NCBI GenBank assembly: GCA_000320605.2
Contig: KB445808.1
Span: forward strand, 186,001-250,000
Direction: 5' to 3'
DNA: 64,000 nucleotides
From: Gelatoporia subvermispora B
Taxonomy: Eukaryota; Basidiomycota; Agaricomycetes; Polyporales; Gelatoporiaceae
The translations under genes and the position numbers were made by a program. Below, one piece after another: positions 1 to 13,108 of the stretch. The notes beneath the pieces were generated by a model. The model saw only the letters and a list, made by a program, of their open reading frames with translations. It did not search any database and had not been told where the DNA came from. The first letter of the stretch is position 1. Every line of letters begins with the position of its first letter.

Positions 1-1188
1 AATCGAATCCTTTCTAACCAGTGTCAACAGTGCCGCGGCAATGCCGCGGATAGCCGTAGGCTGTAGGAGTTTAAAATGGACCGAGCCGAGAGAGTGCTGA
101 GCCTATCCAGAGCTAGTCATAAGAGTCCGACAGACACTCCGTCTATCTCCGCACAGCCCATGTCATCGGGCTATGAATGCGTTCTCTGGGCCTTCAACTT
201 GGAAAGTTTATGTCCTCGATTCCCCCCCTTCTCACTTGCTGAATAGTGTCTTGTGCTGTGCGATGCACAGTCCGGAGGTATCCGACGGTAAAGAATACTG
301 TCAGACGGATTATCTGGATCTGTTATGACCTTGCAGGCATACGAGCAGTAACACTGACGTCGCATCGCCCAATCTCGAAGGCCGCCCTTCCCAGTTTTCC
401 CAAATTCTGGTGCCTTTTGGCGACTGCAGGCTTTGGTTGCAGTTTCCGAGCAGGTCTCAAACTGTGTGCGATGAGCACGGTATGCTGTGAAGTGCCTTCT
501 GTCCTCATCGCCCTCTGCTACCGCTACCTCTGCCACCGGTGATGTCCCCAGTCCCTCGAAGTTTTCCATCACCTCTGTCAAGGCTGTATGTGGTTTCGTG
601 GAGTGCTGTTTACTGGAGGGGTCCTACGTTCTCACATCTTTTGGTCATACGGTCGCGAATGGTCTCTATAGATGGGCGCGACCATTGAAGAAGGGCATGA
701 CCTGTCTGTGCTTACCCACTTTTGCATGACGTGTTGCACTCTTAATAGAGATAGCGAGTATAGCTGCGCGGAACGCTTCTCTTGGCAGCAGCTTATCTTG
801 TCTCAGGGTCGATTGCGTTCTGAGTGTATCAGGCACATCTTCCAGAACGGGAGATGAGCTTTCCGCGTTTCACGGCGGTCATCCGACTATATGAGCATTC
901 AATATCTACTACTCATCGCATAAGCCCCCGTAGATCTTCATTCCGATACATGAACTGTGGGCTCTGATCTCGTCCACACTTCACGTTGGATATCGGCGTC
1001 GCAGTCCTGCATATATCTATTTCTCTCGTGTCTTGGTGTCTCGAACCACTATGCCTTCCACTGCGCTCGAGACAGGTACACGACCCAGTCTTCCCGGGAT
1101 TACCGTACAGAATGGTGCACTCGCGGTGAGGACATTCTATTCTTGGACATAGGACAGGCATAGTATTCTGACGTGGTACCACGTATAG
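1..1188. other. No gene recognised
   Basis: No open frame here resembles a protein family I recognise. The longest (171-581, minus, 136 codons) has no domain-like pattern and competes with frames on the other strand. Stops break the frame of the downstream DUF6535 gene up to about 1188. An upstream exon of that gene could lie here but cannot be placed. Confidence 0.5.
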
Positions 1189-1251
1189 AGTTCATCAGGT
1201 CATCTCCCTCGCGAGAGCCTCCGCAAAGACCAAGATGAACTTCTCAATCAG

Positions 1252-3318
1252 ATGAAGCAGAGCAAACTGCAGCAACTGGCTCAAATGCCGCCTGGAGACG
1301 CGAGGACTGAAGAAGCGTGGACCTACCTTGCCGAGCAGCTCCAGCGCGAGGACAAGGACACGGCGGGAGCATGGAAAGAGCAGATCGACTCCTTGTTGAC
1401 CTTTGTGCGTCTATCGTTACACTTGCGCGTTTCCTGTATTTGGCTGACTTGTATCAACAGGCTGGTCTGTTCTCCGCAATCCTCACCTCATTTAACGTCA
1501 ACGTCTACCCGATGCTCGCCTCCCAGGGCTCGAGCGCATCATCCTCGGATAACAATGCATCCAATTCGCCGGCCCCTGGTAACGCTGCAGCTTTCGTCTG
1601 CATCAACACTCTCTGGTTTGCCTCGTTGGTCCTCAGTCTGGCATCGGCGTCGATCGGGATCGCCATCAGACAGTGGATCGCCTACTTTCTCAGCCCCACG
1701 CCCACAGCAGGCAGACATGATACCTATGTGCACTGTCTGCGTTGGGACAAAGGGATGATCGCCTGGCGTGTTCCGGAACTACTTGCGCTCGTCCCAGTCC
1801 TACTTCAGCTCTCCCTTGCGTTGTTCTTCATCGGCCTTGTCATACTCCTCTGGACTCTGAACACTATAGTGGCGATCTTCACCACGACCCTCGTCGGACT
1901 CTCACTGGCGTTCCTGGTTTTCACCACGCTGGCCCCAGTTGTGAAGCCATGCTGCCCTTACAAGTCGCCCCAGGCCTTGCTGTGCCACTCAGCCGTACAG
2001 ATCGCGAAAAATGCATGGCGCTGGCTAGCGGAGCGATGGCCACGATGTCATCGCCAGGGACCAAACGACGGCGACCCAGAGAACCCAGGAGCAACAAACG
2101 GGGATAGTAGGGGAGGTAACAAGCCTCCAAAGGCGGCGGCGACGTTCCACTATAGTAATTGGAACTCTCTGGAACGCAGCATTGTCTGTCCCGTCGAGGG
2201 CGAAAGTCTGCTTGGTGGTGTGATGAAGTGGATCGAAGAAAATGTCGTCGCGCGTGGACATGTGCTTCTCATGGACGAGCAGCTCCTCGACGTCGTGGTC
2301 AATGCATGCTGCCACGATTTCAACGATTCGACCAAGAGAATCGAACCTGAGAATCAACCTCTAGCGAACTACAAAGCGTTAGAGCGCGTACAGCATATCT
2401 TTGACAGTCAAGAGGAGCAGGCGTTATCAAGGACCATGCAGAAGAAACTTGCGTTGTATGCAATGAAGTTAATACCAGAACTGAACAACGGGGACCGCTC
2501 GAGGATGCCCCTGCTCCCAGTCGAGAATTATTCCTGGCTGGCTATTCCTCGTATCCTGAAGGAAGGTGTGGGAGGTAATGGAGGACCAAGCGGATTTGTG
2601 GAGATTGCACAATTCTTGGCACAATCCCCGAAAATGAATCAGATAAACGGCCTGGAATGTCAGAAGAACGCTCAGCAATACGCCCAGATGGTCGTCAAGG
2701 GTTGCATGACGCGTAAGGGCTTGAAGCAAGTGTGGACCAAAGGTTCCTTCACGCAGCTTCTCGAGCTCGTATGTAAGGAGGAAAACTGTGCGTCCCCTCT
2801 ATTCTTTCGAGGTGCACTCTCAGACTATTCGCAACGCAGTCGTCGAGCAGATGTTGGAAGAAGCGATGAAGTTGATAGACAGCCCCTCGAGCACTGACAC
2901 TCCTGGATCCGATGGAGACAACACGATGCCGAAGACCAGCGAAATTCACTCAGAGATCAATCAATGTGGCTTAGCTGCGTGGTTGTCGAGCTCGTTGCTC
3001 TACGTTCATGCACAACGGGGAGATGGAGAACCTACTCAGATCGTGAAGTTTTCAAAGACCCTGCTCAGTCGCGCGAATGCTCTACACCAGCGTGCTCACG
3101 ACAGCCATGACAACCAGCTGAGGACATTCCTCTACTACTCGTGGCAGCGTCTATATGACCTCTTGAGGGATATCAAACACGATATACGCGAGCTGGATGC
3201 CTGCCACAAGAAGTTCGGCGAGTTGCTCTGGAAGTCCAAGGATGTAGCACGTGGAAATCCGCCCAATCCCGTTAGCTCCGATGTTACGGACAATCTCGGT
3301 GGACCAATCACACTGTGA
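1252..3318 (+). CDS. DUF6535 domain membrane protein
   Basis: Three exons fit: 1252-1404, 1461-2768 and 2824-3318. The introns are 56 and 55 nt, both GT..AG and both phase 0, giving about 651 residues. The first splice creates the hallmark DUF6535 stretch DSLLTF-AGLFSAILTSFNV. The N-terminal third carries about four membrane segments (around AGLFSAILTSF, FVCINTLWFASLVLSLA, LALVPVLLQLSLALFFIGL and TTTLVGLSLAFLVFTTL), matching the family plan. The rest is soluble and helical with no recognised motif. DUF6535 proteins are abundant in Agaricomycetes and their function is unknown. The frame stays open upstream to about 1189 without an ATG, so the true start may be in an unseen upstream exon; 1252 is the first in-frame ATG. 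Confidence 0.85.
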
Positions 3319-4570
3319 ATTCTATGGCCGACCAAAGGATGGTATTATGCATTATACATCCGATTTTTCGCTTTCTTTCTGATATTTTTATGTAACACCA
3401 TAATCTTTTCACCTACATATGGTCTGACTGCTAGCTTCAAAACGGTCGTCATGAAACCAACTGCAAGACGCCGCCTACACACCCACATGCTCTCTGTCAT
3501 CCTGCGCAACTCGGTCGGTGGTGTTTCAGCGCCGAGTGCGCTGCCATCCCTACGTTGGGTTGTGCTGCGTCGATTTCGCAGTCGCATTTGAGAAGTATGC
3601 TGCGATCCGCGGTGACTTTGTCGAATACACTGATGGTGCTCAGTGGACCCTGGAGAGTAATCAGGCGTGCGGACGTCGCAAGTCGCCTGAGTCGCACTTA
3701 ATGCTCGATCTCGGTGGAGGTTCTGCGGGTATGCGGGTCTGTGGAAGTTGGCCCAAGCCATACCAAAATCCATACCAAAATTTATGCGCCATGCGCGTCG
3801 CCTCCAGAGAGATCGATTACATACCTTGTTGCTGAATACAGGTTTGCGGCTTGAAGATTGTTGTGGCATTATTTGACCTGAATCGAATATTGACCGGCGC
3901 GACCGTTATTTCAGCTGGTCTCAGTGGAGCCCATCGACGGGTTGTCGTCTTGCGGAATGCCGCCGGCAGGCATGGAATGTCGTAAAGCCTTCAAGGGCCC
4001 CCGGGGATGCCCAGAAAACCTGGTATTCTACTGCGCTAACTTGAGAACAGAAATTGACAGCTTTGGATGCGTCACAGCACGCAAACAGCGGCGTGTCATA
4101 CTGACGATGCAAAGCACTCTGGACCACGGGCAAGGTACAGCATTTGTAGTATGTTACCGCCACGTTGTCGGCATGGACCTGCCCAGAGAACATATTATTG
4201 ACGCACATTGCGCAGTACGTACCTCTCTTACTTCTTTCGAGCTCCCCTTGATGGCGCGAACGACCGGGTAGACCGCGGTGGCTTACCGACACGCTGAAGC
4301 GCCGGGAATGCAAGAGCGATGAAGATCATAATCGAAGACGACGACGGGCTGCTCGAGGGGGCGAGGTGCACCCGCGACGGTGACCAAGGTAGATGCAACA
4401 CACGGAACGTTTTGGGAAGGCTCTTCCGCACACTCGGCAAACTGAGGATGTCGCTGGCGCTAGTTTAGGTCCGAGAACTACAATCGAGATGCGCTTGTGC
4501 GTAGGTCGCCAGATCGGGCCGCAATGCACGACTGAATTTGGATGAACTCCAGAAATTGAGGGCAAGAAAC
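3319..4570. other. No gene recognised
   Basis: Only short competing frames on both strands with no family resemblance. I see no repeats until the target-site copy of the MITE at 4571. Confidence 0.5.
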
Positions 4571-4576
4571 CACGAC

Positions 4577-5140
4577 TATGGCAGACATATTATGACAAAA
4601 TTATTTTTGTTGTACATACCTCTCTGAAGTGCAACATAAACGTCTATACACCACAAGACATCACAAATAGACACGTAAATGGACAATGCAGACGAAAACA
4701 CGCTGCTATAATGATTTTACATTATATACGCTGTACGCAAATAGTCGCTTGTGTGATGCTGCAAAAAAGTACCGCCATCGGGCACACATTTTACACGTCC
4801 GATCTGACCCTGCATTTCGTACGTTGTGCTGTAAGAGCAAAAATACATCGGATGTAGCATGCTCAACTGTCCAAACGGGAGTTCACTGACAAGTGAGAAG
4901 GTGGCAGCTGTCAGCCACAGCGTACAAAGTGGTGGCATCTAGTATACACCAGCGTGTATAATTGTGGTGTTAACAAGCAGTGTGTTTTTCTGCGTTGAGA
5001 CCTGCGTTTCTTTCTCACTTGTTCGCCTGCATACTATCTGCGAGGACTCCCATGGTGTGTCTATTTCACTCGACCACTGTTTTACGTGCATCATTACATC
5101 GGGTGTACAAATAGATTTATGTCATGATATATCGCCCATA
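4577..5140. mobile_element. MITE-like DNA transposon, copy 1
   Basis: A 564-bp non-coding element with terminal inverted repeats of about 34 bp. The left end reads TATGGCAGACATATTATGAC and the right end, reversed, begins TATGGGCGATATATCATGAC. It is flanked by a perfect 6-bp direct repeat CACGAC (4571-4576 and 5141-5146), the expected target-site duplication. It is homologous along its length to the copy at 7229-7844. Neither copy has a transposase frame, so both look like non-autonomous elements. A 6-bp duplication does not fit hAT (8), Mutator (about 9) or Tc1/mariner (TA). IS3EU- or Dada-like elements are possible, but this is inference. Confidence 0.85.
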
Positions 5141-5146
5141 CACGAC

Positions 5147-6465
5147 ACATGTGAGTTGAGAAGATGGGACGCGCACTCAATTCGGCGCGACCTATCACGC
5201 GTCACGGCTAAGCGCTAATTCCTCACTCACTAGATCTTGCTGCCCAACTCCACGCCATCTTCCTTTGGCGGGCCCACTCGGGTGTGTATCTGGAGTTGTA
5301 TACGAAGAAGGCACGGTACAGATCTCGCATCAGTCAGGCGTGGCAACGCCGAAGCTCAGACGATTGTGCCTATCTGCTCTGCTGACGTGTCACCGGGCTT
5401 TGACACGAGAATTCTCCCTGCTGGCTCGCGGCTCAGATCTCAGACATCAAGCTTCAAGCCTAAATCTAGATCTGAATTTACAGAAAAAGCATCCTATCCA
5501 CGACGTCGGCACGGTTGTGTGGCTTGTACAAGTGCCGAAGGTCTGCTGAGCAGCAGGGCCATTTCGAGCATCGTGGTTGTATGGAGAGGTGTCAGCTGAG
5601 ATACGAGCAACGCGCTGGGCCTGGTTGCGTCTGATGCACTTCTTCTGGCAGGTTCTATGCGCCTTGCACCATGCGAGGTAGTGACGTGGCAGTGGCATAT
5701 TTCCGAGATACATTCACGTATGGAGTCTAGGCCCTAGATTCGGAACCTGGAGAAAGCAAACGTGCGTACATTGGTGTAGATTCTTGCTGGCCATGATTAT
5801 ACGAGCATGATGACCCTGACTATCGACCGCACATAGGCTATCAGATATGGTATAGATCCGAGATGCGTGGAGATGATTCTGAAGTCCGAAACCAGTCGTA
5901 CATGTGCGAGAGGACGAAGGACCAAAGGAAAACAGGCGGAGAAGAACAGTGTGGGGCAGCTCACAAAGGTACATCTGGAATTTTGCGACTTCGGTAGACG
6001 TCACTGATTACAAATTCCCCATCTGGGCTACAGTACGGATGCATTACGGGTGATTAATATGAGCGTAGATCAGTCATTGCGAACCAGACAGGGGTGCGTC
6101 TAAAACGCATGAAAGAGTCATGTCCAAGCTGCCTAGCATCCATCGCGTCGCGGAATATATTGTTTTGCAATATACTCTTCCATGTGGGTATAGGCCGCTT
6201 CTGTATAGCTCATATTCACACGAATGACACCTACTCGGAAATGAAGGCCTCGAGGATGGCTCGTTGCGGTCGCACGTCTCTACATAATGTGCCAACCGGA
6301 AAAATCCGAGGCCTATATGAAACGGGCGACAGAATCGATGAGGTCTCAAGCCCCCACGTATTTACCTTGCTATCAACCACCCGCAAATTATATACGAGTC
6401 GTAAGTCCTAGTGCGCTCGATACACTACGTAGCAATGTACTGATGCAGGTTTAGAGACGATCGAT
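5147..6465. other. No gene recognised
   Basis: Short frames only, none family-like. The first exon of the HET gene downstream may lie in the last few hundred bases. Its intact paralogue has an extra 48-codon N-terminal exon that I could not find here. Confidence 0.45.
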
Positions 6466-9400
6466 ATGGGAGATAACATTCAGACTGTCTCGAGCGACGA
6501 GTCAGACCTATTGCAGAGTAGTGCGTTCCTTATATCTTTACGACAGTCCCGCACTCATGTCTTCTTTATTGCCGTCCGTATTTGTCCTCTTGTTGATGTC
6601 GTTGCCAACGGATTATGGAATATCAGGGGCGTCCTTGAAGCCGTCAGCGGGCGTTGAACCAGAGGATCGAGCAGATGAGAAGACCTACGGGCCACTCTGT
6701 GAACTGCATTTCGAGCTTGAAGATTGCCTGTGCAAATTGGTGGCCAGTCTCGTCCTGATGTCGTGGAAGGGCACAGTATGTCCGATATCTGTCGATATAC
6801 TTGACGTTGAGCCGGCTAATGCGTATACATTCAAATAGGTCGTACAGATGGACCCGTCATTCTTCAATCTCATCTCGTTAGTGCAGGGCGCAAGCAACAT
6901 GTTGACGGTCATGACAAACTCAATGATATATCCGGACTCACCCGTGGTCTTCGACCCAGCCTCGATGACTTTGATGTTCCCGCTGGATACCTTCGGGCCA
7001 AAATCTGTCTCGAATCTTCTTGATGATGTGAGTCAAACTTTTCATGCTGGAGCTGCGCTTACTGCACCCCTTTAGATTTTGTGCTATCTCACGGAGCTCA
7101 CTGCTGAGCTTGGCATCATGCCCATCACATTCTTGAGCGACGTGGGCTGTAACGGAACTGAAGTCGACTTGTCGAACCAGTCGGGAGCTTTGCACAAACC
7201 ACGGCGTCAGCTTCTAGATGCATTGATGTATGGCAGACATATCATGACATAATTATTTTTGTTGTTCATACCTCTTCATACCTCTAAAGTGTGCGAAAAA
7301 ATACGTCAATGTGCCAGAAGATACGTCCAAACCTCCAAGCACCCCTGAAATAGACATCTAAGTGAGAAGTCCACAAAGAAACACGTTGCTATAATGGTTT
7401 TGCATTTTATACGCTATATAGAAAAACGCGCTCATGTAATGCGACAAAAAGCTCACTGCCATTAGGCATTCCATTTATACGCAGCATACTGTGCTTCATT
7501 TTATACGCTGTGCTGTGTAGGATTAAACGCGCCCACCCCCACGGGAGGGCCCCGGCCGGAGAAAGGGTAGGTGGGGATTCGCGGAAGCATTGTGCACCGG
7601 GCAAGTGAGAAGGTCGTTCAGTATACACCGGCACGTATCATTGTGGCGTCAATGGTAGCGTCAATTTCACCCACCTCGAGGCAGCGTGATTATTCAACAC
7701 CTAGAACCAGCGTGTATTCTATATTTGTATGTGCGTACAAATTGGTAGCACTCCTATGGTGCGTGTTTTTTACTGGGACACCATTATGCGCGTGTAATTC
7801 AAACACGTGTACAAATATAATTTTGTCATGATATATCGCCCATATTGATGAGTGAATTCACGCTAGATTCGGTTATTTCAGCCGCTTCGGAAACACAAGT
7901 GAGCACTGGGCATCGGTTGAAATTTGCTGAGCACATGATCTGATGCCGCCCTCATGTCTCAGAATGAGTCGCAAATCTTTCAGCTACCTTTGCTTCTGGT
8001 GAATTCTCGTACAAGAAAGATGCTATATGACACCTTGGAAGCCATGCATGTTGCGAATAAGACGCCCACTACTTTTGTCGACACATTCAAGCAAGCGTTC
8101 AACCATTGCTTCACACAAGTAAACGTGATATTCAATCTGATTCCCCGCGATTCATCCAGTGTAAGCTCTTTATGGTTCTCTTGTATTGGTCCTGAGCCTG
8201 ACCATTTGGTGCATTACTTAGGACGCCGCCATACTCTCCCACGCGCAAGCGTTGCAGGCGGCAATACTATACGCGAACAGCATGTCCGTTTCGCCTATTG
8301 GACTAAGGCCAAAGATCATGCTTTCATTCATAGAGAGTGTAAGGGTGTTACCCAGATTCAAGATCACATGATAAACGATGCAATAGGTCTTCGATCCATT
8401 GTTGGCAATTGCAACAGCTATGAATACTCTCCCTCTACCTTTTTTGGCGCCTACGCAATTGGAAGAGAATGCCCGAGACTGCCCATCTCGGCCTCATCCC
8501 ATCCCTCTATCGATTCTACTGGGTGTCTTGGCCCGACGCTGCGCATCCCAGATAGATTTTAGCACGCAAAATCAATCAGATTCTGTGAGTGATTGCACGT
8601 ACAGGACTCAGCCTTCTCAATGTCTCTGATCAAACTGTTGAATTTGTCCAGATCCACGGAATCTCTGTCCAGACTATGACGTCCAACGTCACTCAGGACG
8701 AGCCATTGAATTTCTCAGAAATTCGAGACGCTCGTGTGGCACTCATCTGCAAAGATGCACCTTGGTTGGGAGCAAAACATGATGGCTACTCCCCCGCATC
8801 ATTCGACAACTACAAATTGCGCCGCGAGCCTATTGCACAACTTGATCTACACAGGAAGCGGAACAGCTCTTTCTACGCCGCTCTCCAACAAAGTCAATAC
8901 ACGTTCAGCCTGCTTGAAACGGTGCTTGATAAGCCTATATCGGAACGATATCTTCTTCGCCGATCGCTCGATGGCACCAAATGCATATCAATGCAAGCAG
9001 TTCCTTATCTTCTCCGAGAATGTCAGAGCCATGTTCGGAATCTATGGGAGACAAACCCTGATGCGTACAAGCAATGGAGCCAACGTGCGCGGCATGCCCT
9101 GGAGATGACGAGACAGTTCATCTCTTGGGAGAGCATGGAACCCGACCGCACCTTCAGCAAAGTCGAGCTGGATTCTCAGGGGGTTTCGTGTATCCTTTTC
9201 ATGATCTCCGCCCTCACTGAAGCATTATGGAACTTCCTCGACGGCGAGCTGCAGGCCGCGGGAGTCTCTGACGACCTAACTGTCTTGGGACTGCCCGGCG
9301 ATATCAATGCATCTTGTCACCGCGAAATGGTGGAGAACGGCTGGTGTCCCTTTGCGACTAGTCAGCTGCATGGATACAGCACATGCGCTTTGGGGTTTGC

Positions 9401-10862
9401 CAGCACATGCGAACCATTCGTTCGCAAGGGGGTAGGACACCGCAGTCACGATCAGTGTACCCGCGACATATGTGTTTCCAACAATATCGACCCAGCAGTA
9501 TACACCAATCTACACGTCACGGAAGGCTGCACCTGCTCCTTCGTTGTTCCCCCAATCGAACGGATCAAGGACGCGCTCTTGCGTAGGGAAATACCTATCA
9601 TCCGTATCCATGCCGTGAATACTCCCGATGACGCAGATGTCAAGATATCATGCAAAACTGCTTCATCCGACACACCTTACGTCGCGATCTCGCATGTATG
9701 GGCTGACGGGCTAGGGAGCACAACAGAAAGAGGGCTGCCCATGTGCCAGTTGAGACGTCTTGCGGAGTTCGCACATAGCCTTGTGGATGGCGGCTTCCTC
9801 TGGTTGGATGCGCTCTGTGTGCCCGAGGAGAAGGAGCTGAGGAAGTTCGCGATCGGGCTGATGGGTCAAACCTACCGACAGGCCACCAAAGTATTCGTCA
9901 TCGACTCAGGGATACGGTCATGCTCCGTGAACGCGCCTACGGAGGAGAAACTACTCCGTGTAGTAACATCGGGATGGATGCAGCGGCTCTGGACACTTCA
10001 GGAAGCAGTCCTAGCATCAGAACTCATATTCCAGCTTGCGGATGGTCTGCTCACGCTGGGGAACCTGTTGAAATCCGGGATGGACTGGACACAGCCAGTT
10101 GCCATACAACTCTGCTGCGCGTTCGGCGACGTTTGCATGCTGATGTCCACCTTGTCAAGGCCACCCTCGTCCTTACGTCTGCTAGGCGTGGTCAACGCCC
10201 TGCGTGGCAGATCCACTAGCAAGCTTTCGGACGAGACACTTGCAATATCTAGCTTGCTTGGAGTTGACGCCTATGCACTCGCGAATCAAGATTCTCTGAC
10301 AGAGCGGATGAAGGCGCTTTTACTTCAAGTCAAGGAGATACCGTCCGGGCTTCCATTCCTGGTTGACGGCCCCAGGTTGACGGACCGAGGATTTCGATGG
10401 GCTCCTGCAACGTTCCTACGATCAGGAGACGCTTCCAGAATAGTTGGCGATGGCAGTGCGTTATGCACACCGAACGGTTTGCTCGCCAGGTACTACTGCT
10501 TCATATTGCGGATCCCAGTTGCATTACACAAGCCCTACGTTATTCTCAGCAAGATCACGCTCTCTGGGCCGGACCTTGTGCTGTACTATGCAGATGTCAA
10601 CGATCCCGTTGAACCGGCCTCAGGTGTTGAGCTGTGTAACGCAATCATCCTACAGACGGAACCTTCGTTTGACAATTTGGCGATCGCTGTATCGATGGAG
10701 CAGGACCGCATACGCAGTAGCGACGGTGTTATGCGACATAGATGCGCCTATATCAAGGCTTTACACCTCAAGCACGGGATCCTCGGCGTGCGTAGTGACA
10801 TCCCATTGCGAGAGCCGGTCGATGTGGAGGAGGGGCGATTCATAGATATGTGTCTCACATGA
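6466..10862 (+). pseudogene. HET-domain gene split by a MITE
   Basis: Paralogue of the intact HET gene at 19741-23777 with the same exon pattern: about 6466-6775, 6839-7027, 7076-7228 (broken), 7851-7898, 7963-8160, 8222-8338, 8387-8584 and 8652-10862. Exon sizes 198, 117 and 198 match the paralogue exactly. The last exon (736 codons) holds the heterokaryon-incompatibility (HET, PF06985-like) core: AISHVWADGLG near 9685, LWLDALCVP and the RLWTLQEAVLAS segment. HET proteins trigger cell death after non-self fusion. The MITE adds 622 bp with its target copy, changing the frame and giving an in-frame TAA within eight codons. The large last exon is intact and could still give a shortened protein from an internal ATG (8679). 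Exon 1 and the start are uncertain. Confidence 0.85.
7229..7844. mobile_element. MITE-like DNA transposon, copy 2, inside HET exon
   Basis: A 616-bp copy of the element at 4577-5140 with matching inverted termini. The flanking 6-bp direct repeat TTGATG lies at 7223-7228 and 7845-7850. Removing the element plus one repeat restores an open HET exon that aligns codon for codon with the intact paralogue. This fixes the boundaries and proves insertion into coding sequence. It carries a GC-rich internal segment (about 7530-7575) absent from copy 1. Confidence 0.92.
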
Positions 10863-11648
10863 TCAAATTCTCAGCCCATCTCAGAAAATGGAGCTTAGCA
10901 GGGGATTTTGTACTATAGATATTCTACGCTTATATGCCAATATTCGGCTTCCTTAGCTTGATTGCTCAGAATAGACCTGAATCCAGTTCAAGTTGCGGTA
11001 GAGCGAATGCTTGTTGTCGCAAGCACAAAGCTCAAGGGTCATTGAAAAGTGGCAACTATGTAGATCAGACATTCGGGGACGTGTAGAGGTTACTACACGA
11101 GTGTTACTCAAACAGCTGTCCTGCATCTAGTATTGACCTTGAAAGAATGATTTTGAAACCTGAGAAGGCACTTTACAAAATTTTCAATCGAAATTTCAAA
11201 GTGATACACCTCATTGATGATGAGGAGGGTTGTATTTTAACAGGACTCGGGTCACGGGTACGCTCTCGAGCTGAGCGACATGTTCCAAGACTTGCTACAG
11301 ACCTTCACCCTGCTATCGACCGGCCCCGTCGCGGATCACGCAATCCCATTTCAATAACCATGTTCTCTCAACCTACCTGACGTTTCGGAGCAGCGCATGC
11401 TGCCATCACATCCCTTGGCAAATGTTGTGCCTCTCACAAAACCAGCCCGGCTGTGACTGCGAGCGATTTACTACAAGCACCACTGAAAGATTGTCTGCTC
11501 AAATCTTCACCTAAGAGACAAATCAGACTAATCACCGCGCTCACAACACTGGCCACCGGAATGAATACAATGGATTGACACAGCCACCAGACAGTACAAA
11601 ACACTCGCAGCGGTTTACTGCATGCACAAAGAATCGCGCGACATAGTA
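10863..11648. other. No gene recognised
   Basis: AT-richer spacer between the HET gene and the convergent gene ending at 11649. Only short frames; nothing recognised. Confidence 0.5.
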
Positions 11649-13108
11649 TTACACACAGCCCAGAGTCTCGGCAACGTCCACTCCCCATGGCGCATATTTA
11701 TCCAGGAACATTGCGACGTGATCACGTACAGCTGGCGTGGCGAGAACGCGCACGACTTGCAACACCGTATCGCGAGCGGCCTTCTGCTGTGCGAGTAGTG
11801 GAGACGGCGGGACTGTTGGGTCCTCCAGATGCGCCTTGAGCCTGGGGATATGCGCATATATCAACTTCATTACCGCTGCAAAGTCGGGCGAAACGCGGAC
11901 GACTAGATGGGCCACTTTCCACGTCGGATCAAGCAAGACGGCAGCGCCAAACTGCCAGCTGTATCAGATAAAAGTAAGACATGCTCGCGTCATATATCTA
12001 CCGTCTCAAACAGGTCGATGAGGCGGTTACGGGCAGTGATCGCACGTTGCTGTGCATGCTTCCATTTCGCGAACTCGGGCTTAAACTTTTGCATCTTGTC
12101 GCGGCGGGCTTCAGTATCTAGATCCATGAAATGCGGCTGGTAGATACTGTGGTCCTGGAATGTCGTGACGAGAAACCGAGTCTTCCACGACTTGGCACCT
12201 ATCTGACCATCATGGGCGCGCCAATCGTAAGCGAATTTGAGTGCTTCAATTTGGGTTAAGATGTTGATCAGTACGTGACAGCCCGACTGAGCCTTGCCAA
12301 GGGCATCTATTGACTGTGACCAGCTGCATTAGCAAAGTGAAAACGTGAGTGGTGTGCGGACCTTGTAGCGCAGTTGGAGGCGCTGTTTGATATCTGGCGT
12401 TAGATCCGTGTCATGTGAGTCAGAGCACGCCAGGGTGAGATCGGGATATCCGCCAAAGAAGGGCTCAAGGAGCCCAAGCTACATATACATAGTCAGCATA
12501 TATGCGCGCAAGTTTGCCATACAAGCCTCACCCAGCGCGTAGGATTGCTCGTCTCGTGAGCACGGAGCAGACGTTTCAGCGCGGCGTTCTCAGCCTGGAT
12601 ATATGATAGCTTGCTGTTCCCGGTGCCATGGAAGATCGCAGCAACAAGCTCCTGCGCGCTCTGCACTGCGTCGTCTTGCAGGGTCTCGAGAATGGCATTG
12701 GCCCGCCTTGCAGTAGCAGCAGAGCGTGGTTCTGACTTGCAAGACTAGAAAACAAAGGTGCGGAACTCGTCAAATCATCAAAGCGTCCAGACTCACGTGA
12801 TGCTCAGTATGCTTTGATAACTCTGACGCCACGTCTCCTTGTCCACTCGGGTCCTCCTTGATACCTGCACTAATGTCTGGCTTGTCCTCTACATCAGGAC
12901 CATAAACCGGAGGACCATCGGGGTCGCCATCAAGTGTTTCTGGAGTCGAAAAATGTATCTGTGCTTGATCGATCACTCGGTACAAACGCAGTCGTATAGA
13001 ATTCCTTAAGGCTCTTGTTGTCGGGGAGGCATTGGGTGCATATTGCGGTACGTCCTCGAGAAGAGCATTGAGCTCATCTAAGTATCGAGCGATCATTTTG
13101 AGAGACAT
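11649..13108 (-). CDS. Hypothetical protein, five exons
   Basis: I do not recognise this family. Five minus-strand exons fit: 12797-13108, 12532-12744, 12362-12478, 12002-12313 and 11649-11951. The four introns are 48-53 nt, all GT..AG and all phase 0, giving 418 residues without a stop. Translation starts MSLKMIARYLDELNALL. The protein is largely helical and charged, with an acidic, proline- and aspartate-rich stretch around residues 55-95 (ETLDGDPDGPPVYGPDVEDK). No signal peptide or membrane segment is evident. The C-terminal exon (LLDPTWKVAHLVVRVSPDF...) looks like a folded helical domain. The consistent reading frame and splice sites support a real gene even though function is unknown. 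Confidence 0.7.

Noticed and set aside
171..581. 136-codon minus frame as a gene
   Set aside because: Cys/Arg-scattered composition, an opposing open frame of similar length, no domain and no splice support.
4577..7844. The two MITE copies as ends of one 3.3-kb composite transposon
   Set aside because: Each copy has its own pair of inverted termini and its own target duplication, so they are independent insertions.
8589..8651. Start of the HET last exon at 8589
   Set aside because: The paralogue shows this stretch is intron; the exon begins at 8652 after the CAG acceptor.
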